From UBA8752 sp036159995 (GTDB lineage: Bacteria > Bacteroidota > Bacteroidia > Flavobacteriales_D > Sanyastnellaceae): 36,721 bases of DNA. Shown piece by piece: positions 18,230 to 26,750 of the stretch (positions are counted from its first letter, which is position 1; every line of letters begins with the position of its first letter). The stretch covers positions 1-36,721 of the forward strand of contig JAYYEI010000007.1 in the NCBI GenBank assembly GCA_036159995.1, given 5' to 3'. A model generated the notes under the pieces. That model was not told where the DNA came from and searched no databases. It saw only the letters and a list, made by a program, of their open reading frames with translations. The position numbers and the translations under genes were made by a program.

Positions 18230-19150
18230 GTGTCCCAAACGAATGCAAACGCCGACCACAAGGCCGGCTTCGTGAACATCATCGGTTCCCCCAACGTGGG
18301 CAAGTCCACGCTCATGAACCGCCTCGTGGGCGAACGCCTCAGCATCATCAACGCCAAGGCCCAGACGACCCGTCACCGCATCATGGGCATCGTGAGTGGG
18401 GAAGATTGGCAAATCGTCTATTCGGATACGCCTGGCGTGCTCGACCCCGCCTACAAGCTGCAGGAGGGCATGATGAAGTTTGTCCGGACCGCCCTCCGCG
18501 ATGCGGATGTCCTGCTCATCGTCACCACCCCGGAAGAGGAGACCCTCGCCCACCCGGAAACATTGGAGAAGGTCCAGAAGATGGACATCCCGGTCCTGCT
18601 GCTGATCAACAAGATTGACCTGAGCGACCAGGCGGCCGTCGCCGAGCGCATCGCCCATTGGCAGTCCCTCGTGCCGCGGGCCGAGATTCACCCGATCAGT
18701 GCCCTGCACGGATTCAATGTCGACCACTTGCTCGACCGCATCGTGGCCCTGCTGCCGGAATCTCCGGCCTTCTTCCCCAAAGACGAGATGACCGACAAGC
18801 CAATGCGCTTCTTCGTTTCGGAAATCGTTCGGGAGAAGATTCTCACCCACTGCAAGCAGGAAGTTCCGTACAGCAGCGAGGTCACGGTGGAAAGCTTCAA
18901 GGAGGACCGGACCAAGGACGGCAAGCCGTTGCGCCGCATCCACGCGACCATCCTCGTCGCCCGGGAATCGCAGAAGGCCATCCTCATCGGAACCGGCGGA
19001 AAGATGATCAAGCGTCTTGCCACAGACGCCCGCAAGGACCTCGAAGACTTCCTGAAGGAAAAGGTCTTCCTGGAGCTTCGCATCAAGGTCGACAAGGATT
19101 GGCGAAACGATGAGCGCAAGCTCAAGCAATATGGCTACTTCGATGGTTGA
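18230..19150 (+). CDS. era: GTPase Era
   Basis: Era is a small Ras-like GTPase that binds the 3' end of 16S rRNA and helps 30S ribosome assembly. The Walker A loop IGSPNVGKST comes soon after the start, followed by the switch region (AKAQTTRHRI), G3 (SDTPG), G4 (NKID), and a C-terminal KH domain with IGTGGKMIKRLATDARKDLE and the usual FLELRIKVDKDWR ending. A GTG at 18230 (306 residues) is preferred. A TTG at 18209 would add seven residues, but it overlaps a promoter-like TTTCTTTG. The gene is divergent from the initiator tRNA and overlaps the start of ispE, so the two are probably translationally coupled. Confidence 0.95.
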   Translation: MSQTNANADHKAGFVNIIGSPNVGKSTLMNRLVGERLSIINAKAQTTRHRIMGIVSGEDWQIVYSDTPGVLDPAYKLQEGMMKFVRTALRDADVLLIVTTPEEETLAHPETLEKVQKMDIPVLLLINKIDLSDQAAVAERIAHWQSLVPRAEIHPISALHGFNVDHLLDRIVALLPESPAFFPKDEMTDKPMRFFVSEIVREKILTHCKQEVPYSSEVTVESFKEDRTKDGKPLRRIHATILVARESQKAILIGTGGKMIKRLATDARKDLEDFLKEKVFLELRIKVDKDWRNDERKLKQYGYFDG

Positions 19151-19997
19151 TCCCGGCCGGGCCGCGCGGGTGGCCTTCCCCAACGCCAAGGTCAACCTCG
19201 GCCTCCAGGTTCGGGAGCGCCGGGCCGATGGCTTTCATGAACTGGACAGCCTCTTCGTGCCGATTCCCTGGTGCGACACCCTCGAAATCGTGACGCCGGG
19301 TTCCGAGACGGGGTGCACTCTGCATTTGCATGGCGACCCGGTCCAGGGGGAAACCAAGGACAACCTGGTCCACAAAGCGTGGGCCCTGCTCGCCGATCAG
19401 CACGGACTTCCCGCCGTCGACTTCCACCTCATCAAGTCCATCCCCTCCGGAGCCGGTCTGGGCGGCGGCAGCGCCGATGGCGCCTTTGCCCTGTCCCTCC
19501 TCGACGCCCATTTCGAACTCGGGCTGTCCACTGCAGAACTCGAAGCACATGCCGCCACCCTCGGCTCGGATTGCCCCTTCTTCATCCTCAACACCCCGGC
19601 CCGCGTCACCGGCCGAGGTGAACACATCGCCCCCATCGATTTGCGCCTGGCCGGCTGGCACATTGTGCTCCTGAATCCCGGCGTTCACATCCCCACCGCC
19701 GCCGCCTTCGGATGGATCACCCCACACAAGGACCGGCCCGGCCTCGATGCGATGGCCGGCTCCGGCCCCGAAGCATGGGGTGGCCATCTCCTCAACGACT
19801 TCACCGCACCGGCCGTCGAACGGCACCCGGTCATCGGCGAGGCCTTGCAAACCCTCAAGGAAGCCGGCGCCACCTTCGCCGACATGAGTGGGAGCGGATC
19901 TACTGTATTCGGATTCTTCCGCGAGCCCCCCTCCCCGACCCTCACGGCCGGGCTGCCTCCGGACTGGCGGAGCTGGACGGGGCGGTTCCCCGATTGA
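19143..19997 (+). CDS. ispE: 4-(cytidine 5'-diphospho)-2-C-methyl-D-erythritol kinase
   Basis: IspE is the GHMP-family kinase that phosphorylates CDP-methylerythritol in the MEP route to isoprenoid precursors. Visible landmarks are the N-terminal FPNAKVNLGLQV strand with the substrate-contacting Lys, the GHMP ATP loop IPSGAGLGGGSADGA, a DCPFFI segment with the catalytic Asp, and the C-terminal DMSGSGSTVFGFF motif. The ATG at 19143 overlaps the end of era by eight bases; an in-frame ATG at 19131 would add four residues. Length (284) is normal. It converges with the permease gene, with 27 bases between the stops. Confidence 0.93.
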   Translation: MVDPGRAARVAFPNAKVNLGLQVRERRADGFHELDSLFVPIPWCDTLEIVTPGSETGCTLHLHGDPVQGETKDNLVHKAWALLADQHGLPAVDFHLIKSIPSGAGLGGGSADGAFALSLLDAHFELGLSTAELEAHAATLGSDCPFFILNTPARVTGRGEHIAPIDLRLAGWHIVLLNPGVHIPTAAAFGWITPHKDRPGLDAMAGSGPEAWGGHLLNDFTAPAVERHPVIGEALQTLKEAGATFADMSGSGSTVFGFFREPPSPTLTAGLPPDWRSWTGRFPD

Positions 19998-20024
19998 TCC
20001 GCTGGAATCCCGGCGGCGATCGCC

Positions 20025-21101
20025 TCACTTGGGGGCCTTTCGATACAGGACAATGCCGAGCAGGCCGAACAAGACGTTGGGCGTCCAGGCGGCGACCACG
20101 GGCGGAACGCCGGCATGGATCGCCGACACGGAGGTCAGCTTGGCACTGAAGACGTACACGAAGCCAATGACCACGCCGATGAGGAGGTGAATGCCTGTCC
20201 CCCCGCGTTGTCTCCGGCTGGCCACACTGACCCCGATCAGGGTCATGACATAGATGGCAAAGGCATTGGACGTGCGGGTGTGACGCTCGAGCTGGAGCAG
20301 TCTCTCCCCTCCGGACCCCCTCGCCTTCTCGCGGGCAATGGCTTCCTTCAATTCCCGCCGGCCCAACGTCGACATGGCCTCATTGCGCTGGCCGAAATCG
20401 TCAATGCTCATGGCCAGCGCCGTGTCGAGTACGGCCACCTTCTCGAAGTGCTCGCCATCCGCGTCCCACCAACGCTTGCGCAGGTTGGAGACCCGCCATG
20501 TCTGTTCCTCCTCGATCCAGCGGGCCTTGCTGGCCATCCATTTCTCGCGGAGCCGGTCTCCCTCCCATTGCTCGAGAACGAAGCGATATCCGACCTGACG
20601 CCCGGCATTGATCGACCGCATGTACACGATTGTGCCCGGGGCGAGCTCGCGGTACAGATGCTGCTCGGCGATGTGGAACTCCTTGTGGATGTACTCCACC
20701 TCGAAGTCCAGCTTCCGCTGGTTGGAGGCGGGCAGGATGAAATGCGCCAGCACCAGGCTGCCAATGACGAGCAGCGTCGAAGCCAGCAGGTAGGGCCGCA
20801 TCAACCGTTGGAATGAAATGCCTCCGGCCAGCACGGCGATGATCTCGCTGCGCTGAGCGAGGCGGCTCGTGAACAGCAGGATGGTCAGGAAGACGATGAA
20901 GGCGCTGAGCATGTTGCCCAAGGCCAGACAGAAGCTCAGGTAATACTCGCCGAAGACCAGACCCCACGGAGCGTCATTGTCGATGAGCCGCTCGAGGTTC
21001 TCCGCCACGTCAAAGACGACCGCCACCACGCAGAACAGGGCGACCATCAAGAAGAAGGTCGACAGGAAATGTCGGATGATGTAACGGTCGAGGATGCGCA
21101 T
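20025..21101 (-). CDS. LptF/LptG-family permease (YjgP/YjgQ)
   Basis: A 358-residue inner-membrane protein of the LptF/LptG family, whose members form the transmembrane part of the ABC transporter that extracts lipopolysaccharide. It shows the family opening (MRILDRYIIRHFLSTFFLMV), three N-terminal membrane segments (about 12-35, 55-80 and 100-125), a periplasmic beta-jellyroll region (about 130-265), and three C-terminal membrane segments after residue 275. A conserved LAQRSEIIAVLAGGIS loop, which couples to the ATPase, is at about 80-97. Whether it is LptF or LptG cannot be settled from one copy. It begins eight bases after the tgt stop and is probably co-transcribed with it. Confidence 0.9.
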   Translation of the reverse strand: MRILDRYIIRHFLSTFFLMVALFCVVAVVFDVAENLERLIDNDAPWGLVFGEYYLSFCLALGNMLSAFIVFLTILLFTSRLAQRSEIIAVLAGGISFQRLMRPYLLASTLLVIGSLVLAHFILPASNQRKLDFEVEYIHKEFHIAEQHLYRELAPGTIVYMRSINAGRQVGYRFVLEQWEGDRLREKWMASKARWIEEEQTWRVSNLRKRWWDADGEHFEKVAVLDTALAMSIDDFGQRNEAMSTLGRRELKEAIAREKARGSGGERLLQLERHTRTSNAFAIYVMTLIGVSVASRRQRGGTGIHLLIGVVIGFVYVFSAKLTSVSAIHAGVPPVVAAWTPNVLFGLLGIVLYRKAPK

Positions 21102-21109
21102 TCAGTCGG

Positions 21110-22240
21110 TCAGAGGCGTTGGGTGAGGACGGGCACGAGGGTGTCCTTCCAAGCGCGGAAGGTTCCGTCGGCGATGCGCTCGCGCGCCTCCCGCATCAGG
21201 TCGAGATAAAACACGAGGTTGTGCACGGTGCCGATCTGGAGCGCGAGGATCTCTCCGGCCCGGAACAGGTGCCGCACATACGCTTTGCTGTAGCGGCGGT
21301 CCACATCGGCCGTGCCCATGGGGTCGAGTGGCGAGAAGTCATCCTCCCACTTCCGATTGCGCATGTTGAGGGTGCCCTGACGGGTAAACAGCATGCCGTT
21401 CCGCGCGTTCCGGGTCGGCATCACGCAGTCGAACATGTCAACCCCGAGGGCGATGTTCTCCAGCAGGTTTGCCGGAGTCCCCACCCCCATCAGGTAGCGC
21501 GGCTTGTCCTCCGGCAGAATCTCCGTGCACAGGTCGACGCTCTTGTACATCTCCTCGTGCGGCTCCCCGACGGACAGCCCGCCGATGGCGTTGCCCGCCG
21601 CCCCGCGCTCGGCGATGGCGTGGGCACTGGCCTTCCGCAGGTCGTCGTAGGTGGAGCCTTGGACGATGGGAAAGAGCATTTGCTCGTGGCCGTAGAGGGG
21701 CTCCGTTTCATTCATCTGCGCGATGCAGCGGTCCAACCAACGGTGGGTGAGCTCCATCGATTGCCTGGCATAGGCATAATCGCAGGGGTACGGCGGGCAC
21801 TCGTCAAACGCCATGATGATGTCCGCCCCGATGACGCGCTGGATGTCGACCGCGCGCTCCGGAGTAAACAGGTGGGGGCTCCCATCGATGTGGCTCCGGA
21901 ACGTCACGCCCTCCTCCTTGATCTTCCGGTTCTCTGCCAAACTGTAGACCTGATAACCTCCCGAGTCCGTCAGGATGGGGCGGTCCCACCCCATGAACCC
22001 GTGCAATCCTCCCGCCTTCTGCAAGACGTCCAGCCCTGGACGGAGATAGAGATGGTAGGTATTGCCGAGGATGATGTCGGGGTTGACGGCCTCGGCCAGA
22101 ACATCCTGCGGGACCGCCTTGACCGATCCCTGGGTGCCGACCGGCATGAAGGTCGGAGTGCGCAGTTCCCCGTGCGCCGTCGTCAGGGTGCCCGAACGGG
22201 CTTTGGAATGGGGATCTTGGGACTCGACGACGAAGGACAT
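21110..22240 (-). CDS. tgt: tRNA-guanine transglycosylase (queuine tRNA-ribosyltransferase)
   Basis: Tgt exchanges the wobble guanine of GUN-anticodon tRNAs for preQ1 in queuosine synthesis. The catalytic acids are visible: Asp92 in TDSGGYQVYSL and the nucleophile Asp271 in GVDMFDCVMPTRNARNG, as are the GGLSVGEP binding loop and the KPRYLMGVGTP strand. In well-studied bacterial enzymes the C-terminal zinc site is CxCxxC plus a distant His. Here the three cysteines are absent (DPMGTADVDRRYSKAY, about 306-321) while His340 is kept. I believe related Bacteroidota enzymes share this loss, but I cannot check. Length (376) is normal. It is the first gene of a pair with the LptF/LptG-family gene and is divergent from the DUF554 gene. 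Confidence 0.95.
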   Translation of the reverse strand: MSFVVESQDPHSKARSGTLTTAHGELRTPTFMPVGTQGSVKAVPQDVLAEAVNPDIILGNTYHLYLRPGLDVLQKAGGLHGFMGWDRPILTDSGGYQVYSLAENRKIKEEGVTFRSHIDGSPHLFTPERAVDIQRVIGADIIMAFDECPPYPCDYAYARQSMELTHRWLDRCIAQMNETEPLYGHEQMLFPIVQGSTYDDLRKASAHAIAERGAAGNAIGGLSVGEPHEEMYKSVDLCTEILPEDKPRYLMGVGTPANLLENIALGVDMFDCVMPTRNARNGMLFTRQGTLNMRNRKWEDDFSPLDPMGTADVDRRYSKAYVRHLFRAGEILALQIGTVHNLVFYLDLMREARERIADGTFRAWKDTLVPVLTQRL

Positions 22241-22300
22241 GGTGGAGACGTTCGATGGATGGGCGGACGCACAGTCCGGGTCAAAAGTAACTTGGGGCGC

Positions 22301-22975
22301 ATGTTGGGCACCTTATACAATGTCGTCACGGTCGCCGTGGGTTCCTCCATCGGGCTCCTGCTCGGCCGGCGGGTGTCCGATGGCATGCGCCAAGCCGTGT
22401 TCTCCGCCCTCGGCCTCTTCACCCTGTTCATCGGCATCGACATGATGCTCGGCATCACCCGACCGATGGCAGCCTTCATGGCCCTGGTGCTCGGCGCGGT
22501 CGTCGGCCAAGCCATCGGCCTCGACGCCCGGGTGAGGCGGAAGGCGGACCGCCTCGGCGAAGGGGAAGGCGCCGCCCTCGTGCAGTCCACCCTCCTCTTC
22601 TGCGTGGGCGCCATGACGCTGGTCGGCTGCATGCAGGATGGCCTGCTCGGAGATCCCACCGTGCTGCTGGCCAAAGGCACAATGGACCTGTTCTCGTCGA
22701 TTTTCCTCGCCGCCGCCCTCGGACGGGGCGTCCTCTGGTCGACCGGCACCGTCCTGGTCATCCAGGGCGGCCTCACCCTCGCCTTTGCGGCGGCCGGTGC
22801 CGGCATCCCGGAATCGCTCATCACCGAACTCTCCGGCGTGGGAGGCGTTCTCCTTGTGGCCCTCGGCCTCGACCTGCTCGACATCCGGAAATTCCCCCTC
22901 CTCGACCTCACCTGGTCCCTGCCTCTGCTGCCCCTCATCCTCGCCCTGCTCGACGCCCTGTACGTCTCCCTCTGA
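22301..22975 (+). CDS. DUF554 family membrane protein (YdfK/YqgA-like)
   Basis: A 224-residue integral membrane protein with about six or seven hydrophobic segments. It has the family opening GTLYNVVTVAVGSSIGLLLG, a second half containing LFCVGAMTLVGCMQDGLLGD, and a KGTMDLFSSIFLAAALG segment. These match DUF554 proteins, whose transport role is unknown. The ATG at 22301 is chosen because the hydrophobic segment starts there; an in-frame ATG at 22259 would add a basic tail. A 60-base gap separates it from divergent tgt, and the WYL regulator begins three bases after its stop, so the two form an operon. Confidence 0.85.
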   Translation: MLGTLYNVVTVAVGSSIGLLLGRRVSDGMRQAVFSALGLFTLFIGIDMMLGITRPMAAFMALVLGAVVGQAIGLDARVRRKADRLGEGEGAALVQSTLLFCVGAMTLVGCMQDGLLGDPTVLLAKGTMDLFSSIFLAAALGRGVLWSTGTVLVIQGGLTLAFAAAGAGIPESLITELSGVGGVLLVALGLDLLDIRKFPLLDLTWSLPLLPLILALLDALYVSL

Positions 22976-22978
22976 CCC

Positions 22979-24007
22979 ATGCCCGCCAACAAGTACGCCC
23001 TGCTCCGCTACCGCATCATTGACCGGTGTCTGACCAACCGGATGCGGCCGTACCCGACCAAGGAAGACCTGCGTCAGGCATGCGAGGAAGGGCTCTACGG
23101 CAGCGAGGGCGAACACATCAGCATCTCCACCATCGAGAAGGACCTGTGGGCAATGCGCAATGAAAACGAGCTGGGCTATCACGCGCCCATCGTCTACAAT
23201 GCAGAACACCGCGGCTACGAATACGAGGACCCCGACTACAGCATCAGCGGACTCAACCTCCAGGAACAGGACCTCCAGGCCCTCCGGTTTGCCACCCTGA
23301 CCCTCCTCCAGTTCCGCGACATGCCGGTCTTCCAGCAGTACCAGAGCGCCATCGGCCGCATCTTCGAGCGGGTCCACGCCACAGCGCCGGGGCAGGGAAT
23401 CGACCAACACATCCAGTTCGAACAGGCCCCGCAAACGCTGGGCACCGAGCACATTGCCGCTCTGATGTCCGCCATCGGAGAACGGCGCGTCGTGCGCTTC
23501 ACTTACCGAAAATTCGTGGCGGGTGACCCCCAGGAGAGTGAGCGCTGCATTGAGCCCTATCTCCTCAAGGAATACCGGAACCGCTGGTACCTCATCGGCA
23601 AGCCCGAAGGGGCGCGGGACGTGAAGACATTTGCCCTCGACCGCATGGCCGATGTCACCCTCGACGACGCCCGTTTCGTGCGGGATGATGGGTTTGATGC
23701 CGACCGCTATTTCAAGGATACCATCGGCATCACATCAGGCTCAGGAGGCGTCCGGGAGTTCCGGTGGGCCGCGGCCCCGTTGCTGTCCCACTATCTCGAC
23801 AGCCAGCCCATCCACTCGACGCAGCGCCACATCGAGCATCCGCCCCCCGCCCCGGGATGGACCTGCTATGCCATCGATGTCCACCCGACCTATGAATTGA
23901 ACCAGTGGTTCCTCGGTTTCGGGGCAGACATCCTCCCCTTGGGCCCCGAAGAATGGGTCAACGACCTGCGCAACACCCACCGAAAAGCGCTGGATTCACT
24001 AGGCTGA
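22979..24007 (+). CDS. WYL-domain transcriptional regulator
   Basis: This 342-residue protein resembles WYL/YafY-type regulators. Residues about 1-75 form a winged helix (YRIIDRCLTNRMRPYPTKEDL... with ISISTIEKDLWAMR as the recognition helix). The middle contains a WYL domain (about 165-240, with VVRFTYRKF, RCIEPYLLKEYRNRWYLIG and KTFALDRMADV), and the C-terminus matches the WCX extension. WYL domains usually sense nucleic-acid ligands or nucleotides and control DNA-damage or defence genes; no such genes are adjacent here. It follows the DUF554 gene by three bases and may regulate that operon (inference). Confidence 0.9.
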   Translation: MPANKYALLRYRIIDRCLTNRMRPYPTKEDLRQACEEGLYGSEGEHISISTIEKDLWAMRNENELGYHAPIVYNAEHRGYEYEDPDYSISGLNLQEQDLQALRFATLTLLQFRDMPVFQQYQSAIGRIFERVHATAPGQGIDQHIQFEQAPQTLGTEHIAALMSAIGERRVVRFTYRKFVAGDPQESERCIEPYLLKEYRNRWYLIGKPEGARDVKTFALDRMADVTLDDARFVRDDGFDADRYFKDTIGITSGSGGVREFRWAAAPLLSHYLDSQPIHSTQRHIEHPPPAPGWTCYAIDVHPTYELNQWFLGFGADILPLGPEEWVNDLRNTHRKALDSLG

Positions 24008-24089
24008 GAGGCCGACCTCCACTTTTTTTCGGACCACCGTAAATCCGTTACGGACCCACTCGGGAACGTTGTACCGTCAACGCTTCCCC

Positions 24090-24422
24090 ATGACCCAATT
24101 CTCTCCCCTCTCTCCCCTCGGTCGGCTGGTCTCCCTCGCCTATGCCGGCACCGACATGCCCGTCCACATCGTGTGCCAATCCGACACCGGTGTCCTTACT
24201 CCTTGGCAACTCGATTACCCCACCTTCAGCCGTCTGCTCCGAGAGCGGGCCGACCGCGGTTCGGCCATCCTCCTGCTGGAAGCCTTCCGGCAATGCCGGC
24301 CCGTGGATCCGTCAACCGGACTCCGCCGCTGGAGCCTCATCCAGGTGCGCCGCATCCTCGGTCAGGGCCTGAGCCTCGGCCCCCTCACCGTGTCTCCGTC
24401 CACCCTTCAATTCGCCGCCTGA
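24090..24422 (+). CDS. Hypothetical protein, first of a two-gene overlapping pair
   Basis: A 110-residue protein with no family I recognise. It starts MTQFSPLSPLGRLVSLAYAG and contains a basic RLLRERADRG stretch and a second basic stretch around LRRWSLIQVRRILGQG. There is no signal peptide or membrane segment. Codon use is like that of real genes nearby, and the stop overlaps the next start as ATGA, which supports both being genuine. An upstream TTG at 24069 would add seven residues; the ATG at 24090 is preferred. Confidence 0.6.
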   Translation: MTQFSPLSPLGRLVSLAYAGTDMPVHIVCQSDTGVLTPWQLDYPTFSRLLRERADRGSAILLLEAFRQCRPVDPSTGLRRWSLIQVRRILGQGLSLGPLTVSPSTLQFAA

Positions 24423-24688
24423 TGAACGCTTGGATCCACTCCCACATCAACAGCCTGCAGGCTGCCCGCGCCTTCATCGAAGGCTTCGACTGCCCCGATG
24501 GATTCAGCCCCTACGCCTGGAAGCAGCTCCAGAAGACCGCCTTGGCCGTCTGGCATGCCCATCTCTCAGGACGTCCCTACCGAGGCGCCTTGAACTTCTG
24601 CCGCCCCGAATTCTACTCGATGCTCGTCCAGCCGGACGGCCGTGCCATCGTCTCCACCGGAGGAATCCGAGGGTACAAGGCCGCCTGA
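24422..24688 (+). CDS. Hypothetical protein, second of a two-gene overlapping pair
   Basis: An 88-residue protein of unknown function. The ATG at 24422 shares its first base with the TGA stop of the previous gene (ATGA), typical of translational coupling. It begins MNAWIHSHINSLQAARAFIE and contains FDCPDGFSPYAWKQLQKTAL and a Cys-Arg-Pro segment (NFCRPEFYSMLV). Five tryptophan, histidine or cysteine clusters suggest a compact fold, but I recognise no family. No terminator was seen after it. The following 147 bases before the SiaB-like gene are AT-rich and likely carry that gene's promoter. Confidence 0.6.
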   Translation: MNAWIHSHINSLQAARAFIEGFDCPDGFSPYAWKQLQKTALAVWHAHLSGRPYRGALNFCRPEFYSMLVQPDGRAIVSTGGIRGYKAA

Positions 24689-24835
24689 CAGGGCCTCGAC
24701 CTGTGGAAAAAAGTCACGGAATTCCCACGTTCTCAGGGCATCTGGGAAATACCTTCGGAAATCCCTGCAAATTGGACGGCCTTTTTATGGTATTCGTCGA
24801 TTATTTGTGTAAATTAGTGGGGCCAGAACGTGACT

Positions 24836-25414
24836 ATGTCGAATCAAGGGTCAGCCAACCTTCAGATCCTGCAGCGAGAACTGCAGTCTGTCCTCCAGAA
24901 GGACCACGGTCGAGGTGACCAATTCGGCACGTTGCTCAGCTACATCGGTCCGGTGGATTCCGCCGGAATGGAAGGCCTCCTTGCCCTTGCCGAGAAAAGC
25001 TCGGCCGCATCCGGCGGTCGCACCATGATGAAGCGGATTGGAAACGTTCTGATCGAATGCCTCCAGAATGTGATGCGGCACGGCCTCATCGAAGAGGACG
25101 GCTTCACCCAGTTGTACCTCACCCTCGAATCCACCCCCATCGGCTTCCAGGTCCAGTGCGGGAACATGGTCGACACCGAGATGCGCCATCACCTCTCCGA
25201 GCGACTCGCCGAGATCAACGGCATGGAGGAGGACACCCTGCGGAAGACCTACATCGAGACCCTCTGCAACGGAGAACTCTCCGACAAGGGAGGCGCCGGT
25301 CTCGGACTCTTGAGCCTGGCCAAAAAGGCGAGCGGCCCGATCGACTATCGATTTGACTCTCAGGAGGATGGGCGCGAGCTCTTCACGCTGATTGTCACCG
25401 TCCGTCAGGACTGA
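24836..25414 (+). CDS. SiaB-like protein kinase-fold protein (DUF6272)
   Basis: A 192-residue protein with the GHKL-ATPase signature of anti-sigma/SiaB-type kinases. RIGNVLIECLQNVMRHG (about 64-80) is the N-box helix, and SDKGGAGLGLLSLAKKASG (about 150-168) is the glycine-rich ATP lid. In Pseudomonas, SiaB phosphorylates the SiaC protein and opposes the SiaA phosphatase, controlling a diguanylate cyclase. No SiaA- or SiaC-like gene is adjacent, so it is an orphan here. ATG at 24836 is preferred over a GTG two codons earlier. It converges with the next gene, with eight bases between the stops. Confidence 0.75.
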   Translation: MSNQGSANLQILQRELQSVLQKDHGRGDQFGTLLSYIGPVDSAGMEGLLALAEKSSAASGGRTMMKRIGNVLIECLQNVMRHGLIEEDGFTQLYLTLESTPIGFQVQCGNMVDTEMRHHLSERLAEINGMEEDTLRKTYIETLCNGELSDKGGAGLGLLSLAKKASGPIDYRFDSQEDGRELFTLIVTVRQD

Positions 25415-25421
25415 TCCCCCC

Positions 25422-26696
25422 TCACGTTTTCCGCTTCTTCTCCCGCGAAGCCGGGAAGAGAATGTTGTTCAGGATCAAGCGGTATCCGGGTGAATTGGGA
25501 TGCAGGTTGAGGTCCGTCGGAGGGTCATTGACCAAGTGACGATAATCCTCCGGGTCGTGCCCCCCGTAATAGCTCCATTGGCCCTCTCCCAAGGTTCCAT
25601 GGAGGTACTTGACCGACCCCACCCCCCGGCTCTCGCCGAGGATGGTCACATCGGGCCGGACGAACTTCTTGCGGAAAGCCGTGGTCTGCCCCATGAATCC
25701 ATGAATGACCCGCTCGTGGGACTGGGTCAACATCGTCGGGATGACATCCCACTTGGCCGAGAAGTCGAACAGGGTGAAGAAGTCCTTGATCTCCTTGATT
25801 TTCCCGTGGTCCTCTGTGGCATCGATGTCACTGAATTCGTAGACCAGGGGGTCCCGGACCAGCCGGTAGTTCCAGAACGCGAAGCCCTCCTCAAAATCCA
25901 ACTTCTGCTGGGCCAGAGGATCCGCCGGGTCCCCATCGAACATCGGTTCGCAGATGTCCGTCTCCTGCGCCGCCAGCGCAATGTCAAAGCTGTCGGTGCC
26001 TGAGCACATGGTGAAGAGGAAGCCTCCGCCCAGCACGAAGTTCCGCATCTGCAGCGCCACCGCCCGCTTCATCTCGCTCACCTTGTCAAATCCCAGCGAG
26101 GCGGCACTCGCCTCCTGCTTGGCCTGCTCCTCCTGATACCAGGCGGCATTGCGGTAAGAGCGATAAAACTTACCGTATTGACCCGTGAAGTCCTCGTGGT
26201 GCAGGTGAAGCCAATCGTATTCGACCAGCTTGCCCTCGACCACCTCGGCATCGTAGACCACATCGTAGGGGATTTCGGCGTAGGTCAGGACCAGGGTCAC
26301 GGCGTCGTCCCACGGCAGCTTGCTCTTCGGACTGTATACGGCCACCCGGGGCGCCACCTCGAGCTTGACGCGCTGCTGGTTCACCTCCGGGTCGGCAATG
26401 CCGTTCAGGATCTGCCGGGCCTGCACGTCGGCCATCGGCTCGAAGTCAACACCGCGAATGGTGCACTCGCTGGAAATGGCCGGAGCCGCCGGGATCAGGA
26501 AGCTGCCTCCCCGGTAATTCAGCAGCCACTCCACCTCGAGCCCCTGCTCCAACACCCAGAACGCCACGCCATAGGCCTTGAGATGATTGGATTGCCCCTC
26601 ATCCATCGGGATGAGCAACCGACTCGCCTGCGCGGCCGTGGCCACCATCATCAGGACAGCCAAGGTCAACACCCTCGATCCTCGAAACTGCATCAT
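25422..26696 (-). CDS. Secreted protein of unknown function (family often named asparagine synthetase B)
   Basis: A 424-residue exported protein with a signal peptide (cleavage near ATAAQAS, about 19-25). The mature part opens RLLIPMDEGQSNHLKAYGVAFWVL and carries LLNYRGGSFLIP, YDWLHLHHEDFTGQYGKFY, a GGGFLFTMCSGTDSFDIALAA loop and the ending NLHPNSPGYRLILNNILFP. I recall this family from many Bacteroidota genomes under the name asparagine synthetase B. The features of that enzyme are not present: there is no N-terminal catalytic Cys and no PPi-loop. The GGG...CSGTDSFD element and several conserved His recall a class-I amidotransferase-like fold, but the role is unknown. It follows dnaB by 54 bases on the same strand. 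Confidence 0.75.
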   Translation of the reverse strand: MMQFRGSRVLTLAVLMMVATAAQASRLLIPMDEGQSNHLKAYGVAFWVLEQGLEVEWLLNYRGGSFLIPAAPAISSECTIRGVDFEPMADVQARQILNGIADPEVNQQRVKLEVAPRVAVYSPKSKLPWDDAVTLVLTYAEIPYDVVYDAEVVEGKLVEYDWLHLHHEDFTGQYGKFYRSYRNAAWYQEEQAKQEASAASLGFDKVSEMKRAVALQMRNFVLGGGFLFTMCSGTDSFDIALAAQETDICEPMFDGDPADPLAQQKLDFEEGFAFWNYRLVRDPLVYEFSDIDATEDHGKIKEIKDFFTLFDFSAKWDVIPTMLTQSHERVIHGFMGQTTAFRKKFVRPDVTILGESRGVGSVKYLHGTLGEGQWSYYGGHDPEDYRHLVNDPPTDLNLHPNSPGYRLILNNILFPASREKKRKT

Positions 26697-26750
26697 GACG
26701 GAAAGATACCCCAGCCTCCCGGCCGTTAACCCTTCCGGGTCGGCAACAAA

